From FEB-12 sp964503315 (GTDB taxonomy: Bacteria; Zixibacteria; MSB-5A5; GN15; FEB-12): DNA of 64,000 nt. Position numbers and translations under genes: made by a program. The DNA lies in assembly GCA_964503315.1 (NCBI GenBank), contig CAZCZL010000002.1, positions 248,001 to 312,000 of the forward strand, read 5' to 3'. Under the pieces are notes generated by a model. That model worked only from the letters and a program-made list of their open reading frames with translations, was not told the DNA's origin and ran no database searches. Positions 16,601 through 25,294 of the stretch are shown in pieces (the stretch's first letter is position 1; each line of letters starts with the position of its first letter).

Positions 16601-17841
16601 ACCGTCGGATCAATTGCCACGGCCGCAGTAGCTTGCGCCGTGATCTCATTCCGCACGATATCCGCGCCGACATAGTCACCGATCAGGTAGCGACCCGAGC
16701 CAGTCGTTCCGACTGCCACCACGCGTACTCTGTCACCGACTTCGCCGGAGATCTCGCGCAACCCATTCCTCACCGCTTCGATCGGTCGACCTTCGGTCAT
16801 TAGGTAGCGGCGAGCAATGACCTGCCTCTGCCGATCGATGAGAACAACGTTCGTTGAGAGCGAGCCAATGTCAATTCCCAGAAAGACATCCGTCACATCG
16901 TGCAATAGAAGTCGTGGTGCGCCGGTCACCGCATAGAATTTGGATTCCGGGAACTGAAATGTGAGCGCCTCTCTTCCGGACATTGGAGCTTCGCGGTATT
17001 TCAGATAGGCCAAGATTTTCTCTGGCTTGAGAATCACTCGCGCGTCACAAGAATCAGCCGCCAGATGCGCCGCGCCCAACGCCGACATCACCTCATGATG
17101 CTTGGGCACCAGTAGTTCGTCGGGAGAAAGGTCGAGTATTTCGGTAAAGGCGCGCACCATGCCGGGGTTTGCTGCCACGCCGCCCTCAAATGCGATCGGT
17201 CGCTCGAATTTCTTGCCGCGTGCGATCGCCGATTTGAAATTCCTGGCTACGGCAAAGCACAATCCCGCAACAATATCATAGTCTGAAGTAGCGATCTGCT
17301 GTAGATGGATCATGTCAGACTTGGCAAAGACCGAGCACCGCCCGGCTATCCGCGGCGGATGTTTGGACTTTAGAGCCAACTCCCCGAATTCCCCCTCTAT
17401 CGAGATCTTGAGTCGACTTGCCTGTTGGTCCAGGAAAGACCCAGTCCCTGCGGCGCACTGCGCGTTCATCGCGAAATCGACGACCGTCTGAGTTTCGGGG
17501 TCGAGGATCAGCAGTTTGGAGTCTTCGCCTCCCATCTCAATGACGGTACGAAGATGCGGCTGGGTTCGAAAGTTCCCGGCCGCTAGCGCGGCGATCTCCC
17601 CGAACTGTTTCCCGCCCAACACGGTCTGGAGGCGTTTACCGCCAATGCCGGTTAGTCCCAGGTTTATCGGCTTGTCATGCAAGTCGGAGAAAATCTCCGC
17701 CAGAATGGCGGCCACTGTCTCGAACGGTCCTTCCGTGAATCGACGGTAGACAGATTGCGTAACGACTCCCTTTTCCACACAAACCAGTTTGACCGCAACT
17801 GATCCAACGTCGATTCCAAGAGATGGGACTGACTGCTCCAT
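13612..17841 (-). CDS. large acyl-CoA dehydratase activase-type protein (two BcrAD/BadFG ATPase domains plus DUF2229 and dehydratase-like regions)
   Basis: 1409 residues. Two successive ASKHA-fold ATPase domains are seen, at about 5-265 (LGIDVGSVAVKLV, EMGGEDSKLLIL, CAAGTGSFLDQQ, FEGGVAANPGMVRA) and about 315-585 (LGIDIGSLSTNVVLID, EIGGQDSKYISL, CAAGTGSFLQEQAERL, FQGGVAWNKGVVAAF). A DUF2229 region follows at about 660-900 (KVGLPRALHMFDYYPFWRAF), then Cys-containing dehydratase-like segments (FTSGKECFPCIITTGDI). 2-hydroxyacyl-CoA dehydratase activators use ATP and a 4Fe-4S cluster to deliver low-potential electrons, and cysteines such as CPVGCGERC could ligate clusters. Such long proteins occur widely and their substrate is unclear. 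It stands alone between trxA and dtd, with no classical dehydratase genes nearby. Confidence 0.82.
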   Translation of the reverse strand: MEQSVPSLGIDVGSVAVKLVCVEKGVVTQSVYRRFTEGPFETVAAILAEIFSDLHDKPINLGLTGIGGKRLQTVLGGKQFGEIAALAAGNFRTQPHLRTVIEMGGEDSKLLILDPETQTVVDFAMNAQCAAGTGSFLDQQASRLKISIEGEFGELALKSKHPPRIAGRCSVFAKSDMIHLQQIATSDYDIVAGLCFAVARNFKSAIARGKKFERPIAFEGGVAANPGMVRAFTEILDLSPDELLVPKHHEVMSALGAAHLAADSCDARVILKPEKILAYLKYREAPMSGREALTFQFPESKFYAVTGAPRLLLHDVTDVFLGIDIGSLSTNVVLIDRQRQVIARRYLMTEGRPIEAVRNGLREISGEVGDRVRVVAVGTTGSGRYLIGDYVGADIVRNEITAQATAAVAIDPTVDTIFEIGGQDSKYISLRDKAVVDFEMNKACAAGTGSFLQEQAERLSINIEREFGERALSSHCPVGCGERCTVFMESDLVAHQRSGAAKDDLIAGLAYSIASNYLTKVVNDRRIGDNVFFQGGVAWNKGVVAAFEKLIGQKVTVPPHHDVTGAIGAAILAMECATHPTFQTSFKGFDICDRDYKLSSFPCEDCSNQCEIRMVEVEGEAPLYYGSRCEKYEQAKSDKRRLPHDLFNLRQKLLLKRYVELPRRKEARGKVGLPRALHMFDYYPFWRAFFESLGYEVVTSDKSSQSIVERSLELFSAETCFPIKMVYGHIADLVKRRVDWIFLPSVIKVADEDQEHDAGSYICPYVQSIGSALNARFDFERTGTRFLHPTMQFSHDIKRMRRDLAETASEMGISDKELTRAIDTALRAYKMFRRAVEIEGERELTSIAPDEKVLVVISRPYNGFDKRLSLDIPEKLRAMGYRVLPMDLLPLGESQLTINDMYWRYGRRILRAAEFIRSHPNLFAVYLTSFGCGPDSFILHFFRKMMAGKPYLQLEIDEHSADAGMVTRCEAFTDSLRYYRYRPPVTSFSLSEENFQPFERTIYIPNMCDHAFVMMAAFRRFGLHAEVLDEPDQLTLDCGKKFTSGKECFPCIITTGDIVKKVREKGFDRTRAVFMMPGATGPCRFGLYRQLHRIVLDDLGFHDVPIYSPNSRNGYSDFGLEKTDFRQIAWQGMVYLDCLQKMLHRIRPYEVNTGETEKTYCTQLAELQRAIIENRPLLPLATEAAGAFARIPCRSERRPLVGLVGEIYLRNNRFSNNHLIAKLESLGVEVRIATFTEWPLYTGWTYKRDAWRRRSMRDTLHGAIQYKVQESQEHKIIRQFTRVFQFAVDESIDSVLKRASQYLSVDFKGEAILSIGKAMEMVQHGASGVVNAMPFNCMPGTVVSSLSRTVADDLGGIPWLNISYEGLQDSGEDTRLEAFVDQVRSHCGGSAGRHAGAGEMARISGRRSG

Positions 17842-17908
17842 ATTCGAAAGCTATCGTGCGGGGTGGCTGGGTGCAAGCAATTTATGACAACATTGGTCTG
17901 ACTTACGC

Positions 17909-17936
17909 TTGCCGCCACAGGGGAATCCTGTATATT
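17909..17936 (+). promoter_or_regulatory. possible promoter for the dtd-maf-rodZ-smc-ftsY run
   Basis: TTGCCG (17909-17914, four of six -35 bases), a 16-nt spacer and TATATT (17931-17936), 22 nt before the dtd ATG. Confidence 0.45.
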
Positions 17937-17958
17937 AGCCGGCGAAGAGTACGCTTGT

Positions 17959-18402
17959 ATGAGAGTAGTGATTCAAAGAGTTGCCGAGGCTGAAGTCTGG
18001 ATCGACAAACAGTGTTACAGCCGAATAGACCGTGGATTGCTGGTCTTGTTCGGATGCCGCACTGGAGATCGCGAGGACTCCACCAGATGGCTGGCGGAAA
18101 AAACAGTAAGTCTTCGAATATTCGAGGATGCCGACCAGAAGATGAATTTGTCGGCGCTGGACGTATCCGGCGAGATCCTGGTGGTTTCGCAGTTCACTCT
18201 CTACGCCGACGCTCGCAAAGGACGGCGACCGGCCTTCACTGACGCCATGGAGCCGGTCGAAGCAGAACGACTTTACCAGAAGTACGTTTTCGCTCTGGAA
18301 TCCTCCAGCCTAAATATCAGAACCGGGTCATTTGGCGCCAAAATGGAAGTTAAACTTGTTAACGATGGACCGGTGACGATCATCCTCGACCATGACCTAT
18401 AA
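17959..18402 (+). CDS. dtd: D-aminoacyl-tRNA deacylase
   Basis: 147 residues, the normal family length. Starts MRVVIQRVAEAEVWI, with both signature motifs: the SQFTLYADARKGRRP block (about 77-91) and DGPVTIILD near the C-terminus, which together form the cross-subunit cis-proline active site. It hydrolyses D-amino acids wrongly attached to tRNA. Its end overlaps the start of maf by 11 nt. Confidence 0.95.
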   Translation: MRVVIQRVAEAEVWIDKQCYSRIDRGLLVLFGCRTGDREDSTRWLAEKTVSLRIFEDADQKMNLSALDVSGEILVVSQFTLYADARKGRRPAFTDAMEPVEAERLYQKYVFALESSSLNIRTGSFGAKMEVKLVNDGPVTIILDHDL

Positions 18403-18997
18403 TAATCTCAGGACTCTTGCCAGCAGATATCCGCTGATTCTCGGCTCCGGTTCGCCGCGACGTATGCTGTTGCTGGCAGAGACCGGGATTACCTTTTCGC
18501 AATCAACTCCGGATATACATGAGTCATTGCGCAATGGTGAGGCGCCTTTCGACTATGCTTTGAGGCTCGCCGAAGAAAAGGCTCTTGAGATCGCCAGGGG
18601 TTGCGATACGAAGGATATCGTGCTTGGGTGTGATACCATTGTTGTGCTGGCGAGTGAGGTTCTTGAGAAGCCGATTGACAAGCAGGATGCATTCCGCATC
18701 CTTACTTTACTGTCAGGAAAACAACACGTCGTATGCACCGCTGTCGCCTTTGCGAAACGTGCGGGACTGCTCAAATCGGACTATGAACTGACATCCGTTT
18801 TCTTCAACCAGATATCCCCCGCCCAGATCTGGGCATACATAGAATCCGGCGAACCGATGGACAAGGCTGGGGCATATGGGATTCAGGGTATGGGGGCCTT
18901 TTTAGTTGACAGGATTGAGGGAAACCTTGATACTGTCGTGGGTCTCCCGCGGACATTAATTGAGCGCTTGGCCGGGGAGATTTTATTTATTGTCTGA
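18392..18997 (+). CDS. maf: Maf-family nucleotide pyrophosphatase
   Basis: 201 residues. Starts with the Maf signature LILGSGSPRRMLLLAETGI; also AEEKALEIARG, LGCDTIVVL (catalytic Asp), FRILTLLSGKQHVVCTAVA and DKAGAYGIQGMGAFLVDRI. Maf proteins hydrolyse non-canonical or modified nucleoside triphosphates (dTTP/UTP or m7GTP subfamilies). The subfamily cannot be fixed by eye. It overlaps dtd and is followed 21 nt later by the rodZ-like gene. Confidence 0.93.
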   Translation: MTYNNLRTLASRYPLILGSGSPRRMLLLAETGITFSQSTPDIHESLRNGEAPFDYALRLAEEKALEIARGCDTKDIVLGCDTIVVLASEVLEKPIDKQDAFRILTLLSGKQHVVCTAVAFAKRAGLLKSDYELTSVFFNQISPAQIWAYIESGEPMDKAGAYGIQGMGAFLVDRIEGNLDTVVGLPRTLIERLAGEILFIV

Positions 18998-19018
18998 CAT
19001 GAACTTACAGAAGACACA

Positions 19019-19969
19019 ATGGGTGAATTACATACTATCCTTGGCCGCATCCTGAAGGCAGAACGAGAGCGTCAAAACAAGTCGCTGGCCGACCTCGCTC
19101 AGGAACTGAAAATTGCCGAAGGTCATCTGCTGGCAATTGAGGCTGGCGACATCGGCGGCGTGCCATCCGAACTATATTTTAAATTGTTCGCGCGCTCCTA
19201 CTCCGACGCTCTGGGAATTGACTACGCCAAAGCGATCGAGGCGATCCGTGAGGACATGCGCGAACGAGAGCCGGTCTCGGCAATCGGAAACGATGACCGC
19301 CCCGTCACACGGACAACCGGTCAACGCACGGAGGCAGTGGAAGCGAAAGGCAAGGGCGGGTTCATTTTTCTGTTGGCAATCGGCGCGGTCATTATAATCG
19401 CAGTCGTATGGTTGATCTTCTCTAAGAATGACAGTCTGGTTCTGAGCGGAAATGAAGCTGACAGCCTCGCGACCGAGGCAGAAGAACCGAGACAGGATAG
19501 CGACCTGGTCGTGGGTAGTTCCGGCCGCGAGAGTATGGCGCTGTCACTCGATCTGGTGGCACGCGACAGAACGTGGGCGGTCGTGATCGCCGACGGTGAT
19601 ACTGCATTACAGACAAATTTGAAACCATGGCGGGAGTATTACATTGGCGCCCGTGATTCACTGGTTGTTTCAATCGGCTCTCCCCTCGCTGTCGAATTGA
19701 TGTTGAACGGTACGGCCGCAAATTTGACCGACCCTGAACACGGCACGGTCTCAAACGTGGTGATCACCCCTGAGAATCTGGCGATGTACATTCAGCGGGC
19801 GCTTGAAGACAGCGCGCGCGTTATCGATACAACCAAGGATAGTCTCCTGCAGGATTCAACTCGCCCCAGGCAGGATACGCTGCATAAAACTGGAACAGGA
19901 AGTTCCCCAACTTCGCCTGCCGGCAAGGATACGGCCTCGACTCAAAGAGGTACCTCAAATGGGCTTTAG
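19019..19969 (+). CDS. RodZ-like helix-turn-helix membrane protein
   Basis: 316 residues. A Cro/C1-type HTH at about 5-75 (LKAERERQNKSLADLAQELK, HLLAIEAGDIGGVP), a linker, one membrane helix at about 117-140 (FIFLLAIGAVIIIAVVWLIF), then a periplasmic DUF4115-like beta domain (WAVVIADGDTALQTNLKPW) and a Ser/Thr-rich tail. This is the RodZ architecture, which links MreB to the envelope and controls cell shape; mreB is not in the window. The position just before smc and ftsY fits a cell-cycle cluster. Confidence 0.82.
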   Translation: MGELHTILGRILKAERERQNKSLADLAQELKIAEGHLLAIEAGDIGGVPSELYFKLFARSYSDALGIDYAKAIEAIREDMREREPVSAIGNDDRPVTRTTGQRTEAVEAKGKGGFIFLLAIGAVIIIAVVWLIFSKNDSLVLSGNEADSLATEAEEPRQDSDLVVGSSGRESMALSLDLVARDRTWAVVIADGDTALQTNLKPWREYYIGARDSLVVSIGSPLAVELMLNGTAANLTDPEHGTVSNVVITPENLAMYIQRALEDSARVIDTTKDSLLQDSTRPRQDTLHKTGTGSSPTSPAGKDTASTQRGTSNGL

Positions 19970-20552
19970 GCATTACTTGGCGGGTTTTCAGATCGCTCGC
20001 GCAAAGCGGAAAGCGGTCCTGACGCCTTTTAGTATCCCGGGTGATCTCTATCGCGTGCGCCATATGCTGGTCCTGCTCCCCCCAGGACTTCGCGAGCTGA
20101 CGCTGGTGAAGAGCTTTCTGCCGACCATCAGCCAGTTGTTTAAGCATGCGGATATCACGTTGCTGGCCATGCCGGGTATTCAGGTAACAGATATCTACCC
20201 ACGCAAGGGATTTCAGATCATCACTCCCGGGATCGATCAGCTCGGTTGGACCGGACTGCCCAAGAAAACATTCATGTCAGTTCTGCAGGGCTACAACTTT
20301 GACATGATCCTTGATCTGAATCTCGAGGACTCAAACTTCACATCATCGGTACTTCTCAGCTTCCCCAAGTCCATCCGGATCGGTCGAGGTAACGCCCTGG
20401 GTGGACCATACTACAACCTTGAGATCAAAACCAAGTATCTCCGCGACGAGCGTAACATCTATCGTTCACTGCTGGAAACCCTGGGCGACCTGATGCACAA
20501 GCGTGTGCAGGTCAGCGCCGACGGCTCAGGCGGCGGTCTTTTGGAGGAATAG
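19959..20552 (+). CDS. small GT9/DUF6913-like protein of unknown function
   Basis: 197 residues from ATG 19959 (MGFRHYLAGFQIARAKRK), chosen because it follows GAGGT. Upstream in-frame codons lie inside the rodZ-like gene. It overlaps that gene by 11 nt and ends with a TAG that shares its G with the GTG start of smc. The core (VLLPPGLRELTLVKSFLP, NFDMILDLNLEDSNFTSSVL, KSIRIGRGNALGGPYYNL) recalls the N-terminal Rossmann half of GT9 heptosyltransferases and the DUF6913 family (D-L-x-L-E-D, R-I-G), but no donor-binding half is present. Function unknown; the strict coupling suggests a job linked to the smc operon. Confidence 0.6.
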   Translation: MGFRHYLAGFQIARAKRKAVLTPFSIPGDLYRVRHMLVLLPPGLRELTLVKSFLPTISQLFKHADITLLAMPGIQVTDIYPRKGFQIITPGIDQLGWTGLPKKTFMSVLQGYNFDMILDLNLEDSNFTSSVLLSFPKSIRIGRGNALGGPYYNLEIKTKYLRDERNIYRSLLETLGDLMHKRVQVSADGSGGGLLEE

Positions 20553-23500
20553 TGTATCTTCGCAGACTCGAGATCATTGGATTTAAATCCTTCGCCAATA
20601 AGACATCAGTTCGATTCGCCAATGGCGTGACCGCCATCGTTGGCCCGAACGGCTGTGGTAAGACAAATATCCTTGATGCCCTACGCTGGGTCCTCGGCGA
20701 ACAACGCCCGACCATGCTGCGCGGCGGCAAAATGGAAGAGGTGATCTTCAACGGCACCCGCGACCTCAAACCGCTGGGAATGTCCGAGGTCACCCTCTCG
20801 GTCGTCAATGACCGAGGTGTCCTTCCAACAGAATATCACGAAGTCCAGATAACCCGCCGGCTTTTCCGCAGCGGTGAGTCCGAGTACCTGATGAACAAGG
20901 TCCCCTGCCGCCTGCGCGACATCCAGGACCTCTTCGCTGATACCGGCATGGGCGCCCACTCCTATTCCGTGATCCAGCAGGACATGATCGACTCGGTCAT
21001 ATCCGACAAAGCGGAAGAACGTCGATTCCTATTCGAAGAAGCGGCCGGGATCACCAAGTACAAACAGCGCAAGAAAGCCGCGCTCCGAAAACTCGAGCAG
21101 ACAGAGAATGATTTCCTGCGGCTGAAGGATATCTACGCCGAAGTTAAGACCCAGGTCAATTCACTGTACCGCCAGCAGAAAAAGGCTGAGCGGTACCAGA
21201 AGATCCTGGATGAGGTCAAGGGCTGGGAGCTGTTCCTGGGATCATCCCGGGTAAGGACACTTGAACAGGAAAAGCGGCAGCTTCGTGGCGAATTGGATAC
21301 GTTGACCGATCAGAGGCTGCAGCGTTCGGCAGAACTCGACCGCGTGACGCTCGAGTTGGAAACCGACCGAAAGCTACAACTTGACATCGAGCGACAGCTC
21401 AATGAACTCTCCAGCCAGATATATACTCTGTCTGAGGAGGCTCATGCTAAGGAGCGAGAGATATCCGTTCTGCGCGAGAAGCGCTCCGCCGCCTCCGGTC
21501 TGATCGAGCGCAATACGGCTGAGATCGAGTCGCTGCGTGCGCGCACGCTCTCAATGGACGAGCAACTCGTTTCAAGCGGTAAGGAATTGGCGGAACTTCA
21601 GGCCGACTATGAACGGGCCAATGCCGAGCTGGTGGACGCTGAGAAAGCCCAGACTGAGGCGGACCAACAGCTCTTGTCGGCACGTTCTTCTCGTGAAGAT
21701 GAGAATCGCAGATTGATCGATATCGAATCACGTCTGTCCTCGGGAAAAACCGAAGAACACAATCTTCGTGAGCAGGAAACCGAACTTGCCCAGCAGATCG
21801 AGCAGATCGAAAAACAGATCGCCGAGTCCGCTCCGCGACAGCAGGAATTGCTCGCCAGTTACGAGCGTCAGCAGCAGGAGATCACTTCCCTGCATAACCG
21901 CAGGTCCGAGATCGAGCAGCGACAGACCGCGCTTACTCTTGAGATCGAGGGCCTCATAGAGCAGAACGAAGAGCTGGCGCTGGAGATATCGAACACGCAG
22001 GCTGGCATTGAAGCCTGTGAAGCTCGCAAGCATCTCCTGACCGAAATGATGGTCCATTATGAGGGACACGAGTCCGGACTGGTCGCGGCCATGAACCAGC
22101 GGGGCCGTTGGCCCGGTATTTTCGGCACGGTCGCCGAGAAGCTGGTTCCGGTCGAAGGTCTGGAATTAGCCCTTGAGGCAGCACTCGGCAATCTCGCCGG
22201 CTTTATGATATGCCGTGATCGCGCTACAGCCGAAGAGATCATCGCCTACCTCAAATCAGAGAATAAAGGGAGAGTCGGCATCCTGGTGCCCGACTCAGGC
22301 ATCTTCGCTCCGGCCATCAAGCGGCCCGAGATGCCGTCAGAGAATTTCGTTGGGTGGCTCGAAGCATATGTCTCCACCGAAACGGAGCTTCGCCCACTCG
22401 TTGAAGCCGTCCTGTCGCGCGTAGCGGTTTTCAAGGCAGGATCGGATCCTTCAGAGATTCTGGAGCGTCTCCCCTACGGGTTCAGCGCTGTTTCGACCGA
22501 TGGCATCCTCTATGGCAAAAATCAGATCGTCGGCGGGTCCGACGACCGGTTCCCCCTCTTCCGCCGCAAGGAAAAGGTCGAAGAGCAGGAACAGATGATC
22601 CGCGAGCATTCGCAGAAACTGGAACACACTAAGGAACATAGAGCTCAAACGACTGCGCGGATAGCGGCCTCTCGCGCCGAATCGAGTACGCTCGTATCCG
22701 CGTTGGAAGCTCTGGCGGATGAGTTGGAAGTCGCCCAGAAAGCGGCATCAGAGATCGACTTCCAGCGCCGTACGTTGACCGCTGAGTATGAGCGTTGGGA
22801 TCGTGAGCGCAATCAAGCACGCGCGAAGCGTGAGTCAATCCTCGGCCGTCAATACACCCTAGGATTGGATTTCAATCAGCTTGCCGGAATCAAGGAAGAA
22901 TTGGTTTCGCAGATCAGCCAGCAAGCCGGCCGACTGGGCGAATATGAGCGTCTTGTTTCCGAGGCTCTGGAGCGCTCTGCCAAGTATCAGGTGCGCGTTG
23001 TTGAGGCTAGAAGTCGCCTTCAACAGACCGAAAGCCGTATCGGCCATTTGAATGATATTAAGCGCGAACTCGACCTGACTCATGAGACAAAGGTTCAGGA
23101 AATAGAACGTGCGACGGCCGACATCCACCTCGCGGAAGAACGAAGCCAGACCCTAGAAATCGAACTGAAAGATACCTTTGAGCGTCGCGAACAGATGCAG
23201 CGCTCTCAGGAGACTTTGCGTGGGTCGCAGGGCGAAGTACTGGAGAAGATCACCGGCAAAGAGCGTCAAGTGAAGGAAATCCGCGATGGCCGTGACTCTC
23301 TGAACGAGCGGATGCATGAGTTAGAGATCCGACTCAACACGATAGATTCCGAATCACGGACACTTTCCGAAAAAGTCAAAGAGGAGTATGGACTCGAGAT
23401 CGAGTCGGTCGAGGCTACGCGCCCCGATGAGAACCTCTCGGATGATGCCGCGCGGCAGTATCTCCACGAGCAGAAGGATCAGCTTAGGAAGTTCGGCGCG

Positions 23501-24364
23501 GTTAACCTGTTGGCCCTTGAGGAATACCGTACGGCCAGCGAACGCGAGAAGTTCCTCGCCGAGCAGTTGAACGACCTGACAACCGCGCGGACAGACCTTG
23601 AACAGACAATTCAGAAGATCAATGTCACCGCCCGTGATCTATTCATGGAGACTTTTGAAAAGGCTCGGGTCAATTTCAAGAATCTCTTCCAGGAACTCTT
23701 TAATGGCGGCGAATCGGATATCATGCTCGAAAATCCAGCCGATCCGCTCGAGTCAAATATCGATATCATCGCGCGGCCGCGGGGCAAGAAACTCCTTTCG
23801 ATCACCATGATGTCCGGAGGTGAGCGCGCGCTGACTGCTATCTCCCTTCTCTTCGCGCTTTATCTGGTCAAACCGTCGCCATTCTGCATTCTGGACGAAA
23901 TAGATGCTCCTCTTGACGACGCGAACTGCCATAGGTTCCTGAAGATCATTCGCAAGTTTTCGAACCAGACGCAATTCATCACCATTACGCACAACAAGAT
24001 CACCATGGAAGCCGCGGATAACCTCTATGGCGTCACCATGGAACAGCCGGGCGTATCGAAACTCGTCTCGGTCAAGTTCTCTGAAACCAGTAGTGACGAT
24101 GCTACTGCCGCGATGGAGATTGGAGAACCGGAGACTGAAGTAGTCGAGTCGGACAACGGGAATAGTCCCACTGGCAAACCGGTCGCGGTGCGTCGCTCGC
24201 GGAAGGCCAAGACTATTGCCGATACTTTGGCCGGTCCAACTGCCGAAGTTGATGAGCCCGAGGAGCCGGAACCGGGAGCGGAATTCGACGAAGTCGAGCT
24301 ACCGGCGTCGATCCAGGAGCGAATGGAATCCACAGTTACGATCGTCGACGACGAGCAGAACTGA
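20552..24364 (+). CDS. smc: chromosome partition protein SMC
   Basis: 1270 residues from a GTG start behind a strong GGAGG. Walker A GPNGCGKTN at 31-39, first coiled coil about 170-500, hinge about 505-650 (MNQRGRWPGIFGTVAEKLVP), second coiled coil about 665-1000, signature MSGGERALTAISLLF near 1086 and Walker B CILDEIDAPLDD near 1111. It forms the ATP-driven ring that condenses and segregates chromosomes. About 90 acidic residues after the ATPase head (from about 1178) make an unusual disordered tail rich in Glu, Asp and Pro. ScpA and ScpB are not in the window. It is followed 6 nt later by ftsY. Confidence 0.97.
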   Translation: MYLRRLEIIGFKSFANKTSVRFANGVTAIVGPNGCGKTNILDALRWVLGEQRPTMLRGGKMEEVIFNGTRDLKPLGMSEVTLSVVNDRGVLPTEYHEVQITRRLFRSGESEYLMNKVPCRLRDIQDLFADTGMGAHSYSVIQQDMIDSVISDKAEERRFLFEEAAGITKYKQRKKAALRKLEQTENDFLRLKDIYAEVKTQVNSLYRQQKKAERYQKILDEVKGWELFLGSSRVRTLEQEKRQLRGELDTLTDQRLQRSAELDRVTLELETDRKLQLDIERQLNELSSQIYTLSEEAHAKEREISVLREKRSAASGLIERNTAEIESLRARTLSMDEQLVSSGKELAELQADYERANAELVDAEKAQTEADQQLLSARSSREDENRRLIDIESRLSSGKTEEHNLREQETELAQQIEQIEKQIAESAPRQQELLASYERQQQEITSLHNRRSEIEQRQTALTLEIEGLIEQNEELALEISNTQAGIEACEARKHLLTEMMVHYEGHESGLVAAMNQRGRWPGIFGTVAEKLVPVEGLELALEAALGNLAGFMICRDRATAEEIIAYLKSENKGRVGILVPDSGIFAPAIKRPEMPSENFVGWLEAYVSTETELRPLVEAVLSRVAVFKAGSDPSEILERLPYGFSAVSTDGILYGKNQIVGGSDDRFPLFRRKEKVEEQEQMIREHSQKLEHTKEHRAQTTARIAASRAESSTLVSALEALADELEVAQKAASEIDFQRRTLTAEYERWDRERNQARAKRESILGRQYTLGLDFNQLAGIKEELVSQISQQAGRLGEYERLVSEALERSAKYQVRVVEARSRLQQTESRIGHLNDIKRELDLTHETKVQEIERATADIHLAEERSQTLEIELKDTFERREQMQRSQETLRGSQGEVLEKITGKERQVKEIRDGRDSLNERMHELEIRLNTIDSESRTLSEKVKEEYGLEIESVEATRPDENLSDDAARQYLHEQKDQLRKFGAVNLLALEEYRTASEREKFLAEQLNDLTTARTDLEQTIQKINVTARDLFMETFEKARVNFKNLFQELFNGGESDIMLENPADPLESNIDIIARPRGKKLLSITMMSGGERALTAISLLFALYLVKPSPFCILDEIDAPLDDANCHRFLKIIRKFSNQTQFITITHNKITMEAADNLYGVTMEQPGVSKLVSVKFSETSSDDATAAMEIGEPETEVVESDNGNSPTGKPVAVRRSRKAKTIADTLAGPTAEVDEPEEPEPGAEFDEVELPASIQERMESTVTIVDDEQN

Positions 24365-24370
24365 TACTCC

Positions 24371-25294
24371 ATGGGATTCTTAAATCCGTTTGAAAAGCTA
24401 AAGCAGTCCCTGGCCAAGACCAAGGACACGATCATCAACAAGATCGCCCAAGTGGTAATCCGACGGAAGATCGACGACGAACTGCTTGAGGAGATCGAGC
24501 AGATCCTAATCGAGGCCGATGTCGGCGTGCGGGCTACCATGCGCCTGATCGAGGCTATCAATCGGAAAGCTCGAGAGCGCAATCTCACCGAAGGGGATGA
24601 GGTGATGGCTCTGCTAAAGGAAGAGATCGCCCTGATACTTTCCAAGGAAGATGAGCAGATCTCACTCGACACTCCAAATCGCCCGGTCGTCTGGCTTATC
24701 GTCGGCGTGAATGGAGTTGGAAAGACCACGACCATCGGCAAGCTTGCCAATTACTTTTCAGGTAACGGCAAGAAGGTCATGATCGGCGCGTGCGACACAT
24801 TCAGAGCGGCGGCTATCGAACAGGTCGCTATTTGGGCTGAGCGTAGCGGCGTTGAGATCATTCGGAGCGACAATGGCGCCGACCCCGCCGCAGTGGCCTT
24901 TGACGCTGCTTCAGCGGCACGGGCACGCGGTACCGATATCCTGCTGGTCGACACCGCCGGTCGCCTACATACCAAAAGCAACCTGATGGAAGAACTCAGC
25001 AAAATTCGTCGGGTGGTTCAAAAGGCTGTCCCTGATTCCCCGATTTACGCGAAGCTGATCCTTGACGGCACAACCGGTCAAAACGCGCTGTCGCAGGTCA
25101 AGGTCTTCACGGATGCGGTCGGCTGCGACGGCCTGATCATCACAAAATTGGATGGTACTGCGAAAGGTGGCGTGATCATTGCCATCGCTGAAGAACTCGG
25201 CGTGCCCGTCGACTTCATAGGTGTCGGCGAAGGGATTGACGACCTCCAGCGATTCGACTCAAAGCAGTTTGCGGAAGCTCTATTTGCATCGTGA
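24371..25294 (+). CDS. ftsY: signal recognition particle receptor FtsY
   Basis: 307 residues with the four-helix N domain (VVIRRKIDDELLEEIEQILI, EADVGVRAT) and the GTPase G domain: GVNGVGKTTTIGKLA (about 113), DTFRAAAIEQ, DTAGRLHTKSNLMEEL, TKLDGTAKGG (about 257) and GVGEGIDDLQRF. The acidic A domain of proteobacterial FtsY is absent, leaving the compact NG form. It docks ribosome-SRP complexes at the membrane. Its TGA overlaps the GTG of the next gene (GTGA). Confidence 0.97.
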   Translation: MGFLNPFEKLKQSLAKTKDTIINKIAQVVIRRKIDDELLEEIEQILIEADVGVRATMRLIEAINRKARERNLTEGDEVMALLKEEIALILSKEDEQISLDTPNRPVVWLIVGVNGVGKTTTIGKLANYFSGNGKKVMIGACDTFRAAAIEQVAIWAERSGVEIIRSDNGADPAAVAFDAASAARARGTDILLVDTAGRLHTKSNLMEELSKIRRVVQKAVPDSPIYAKLILDGTTGQNALSQVKVFTDAVGCDGLIITKLDGTAKGGVIIAIAEELGVPVDFIGVGEGIDDLQRFDSKQFAEALFAS

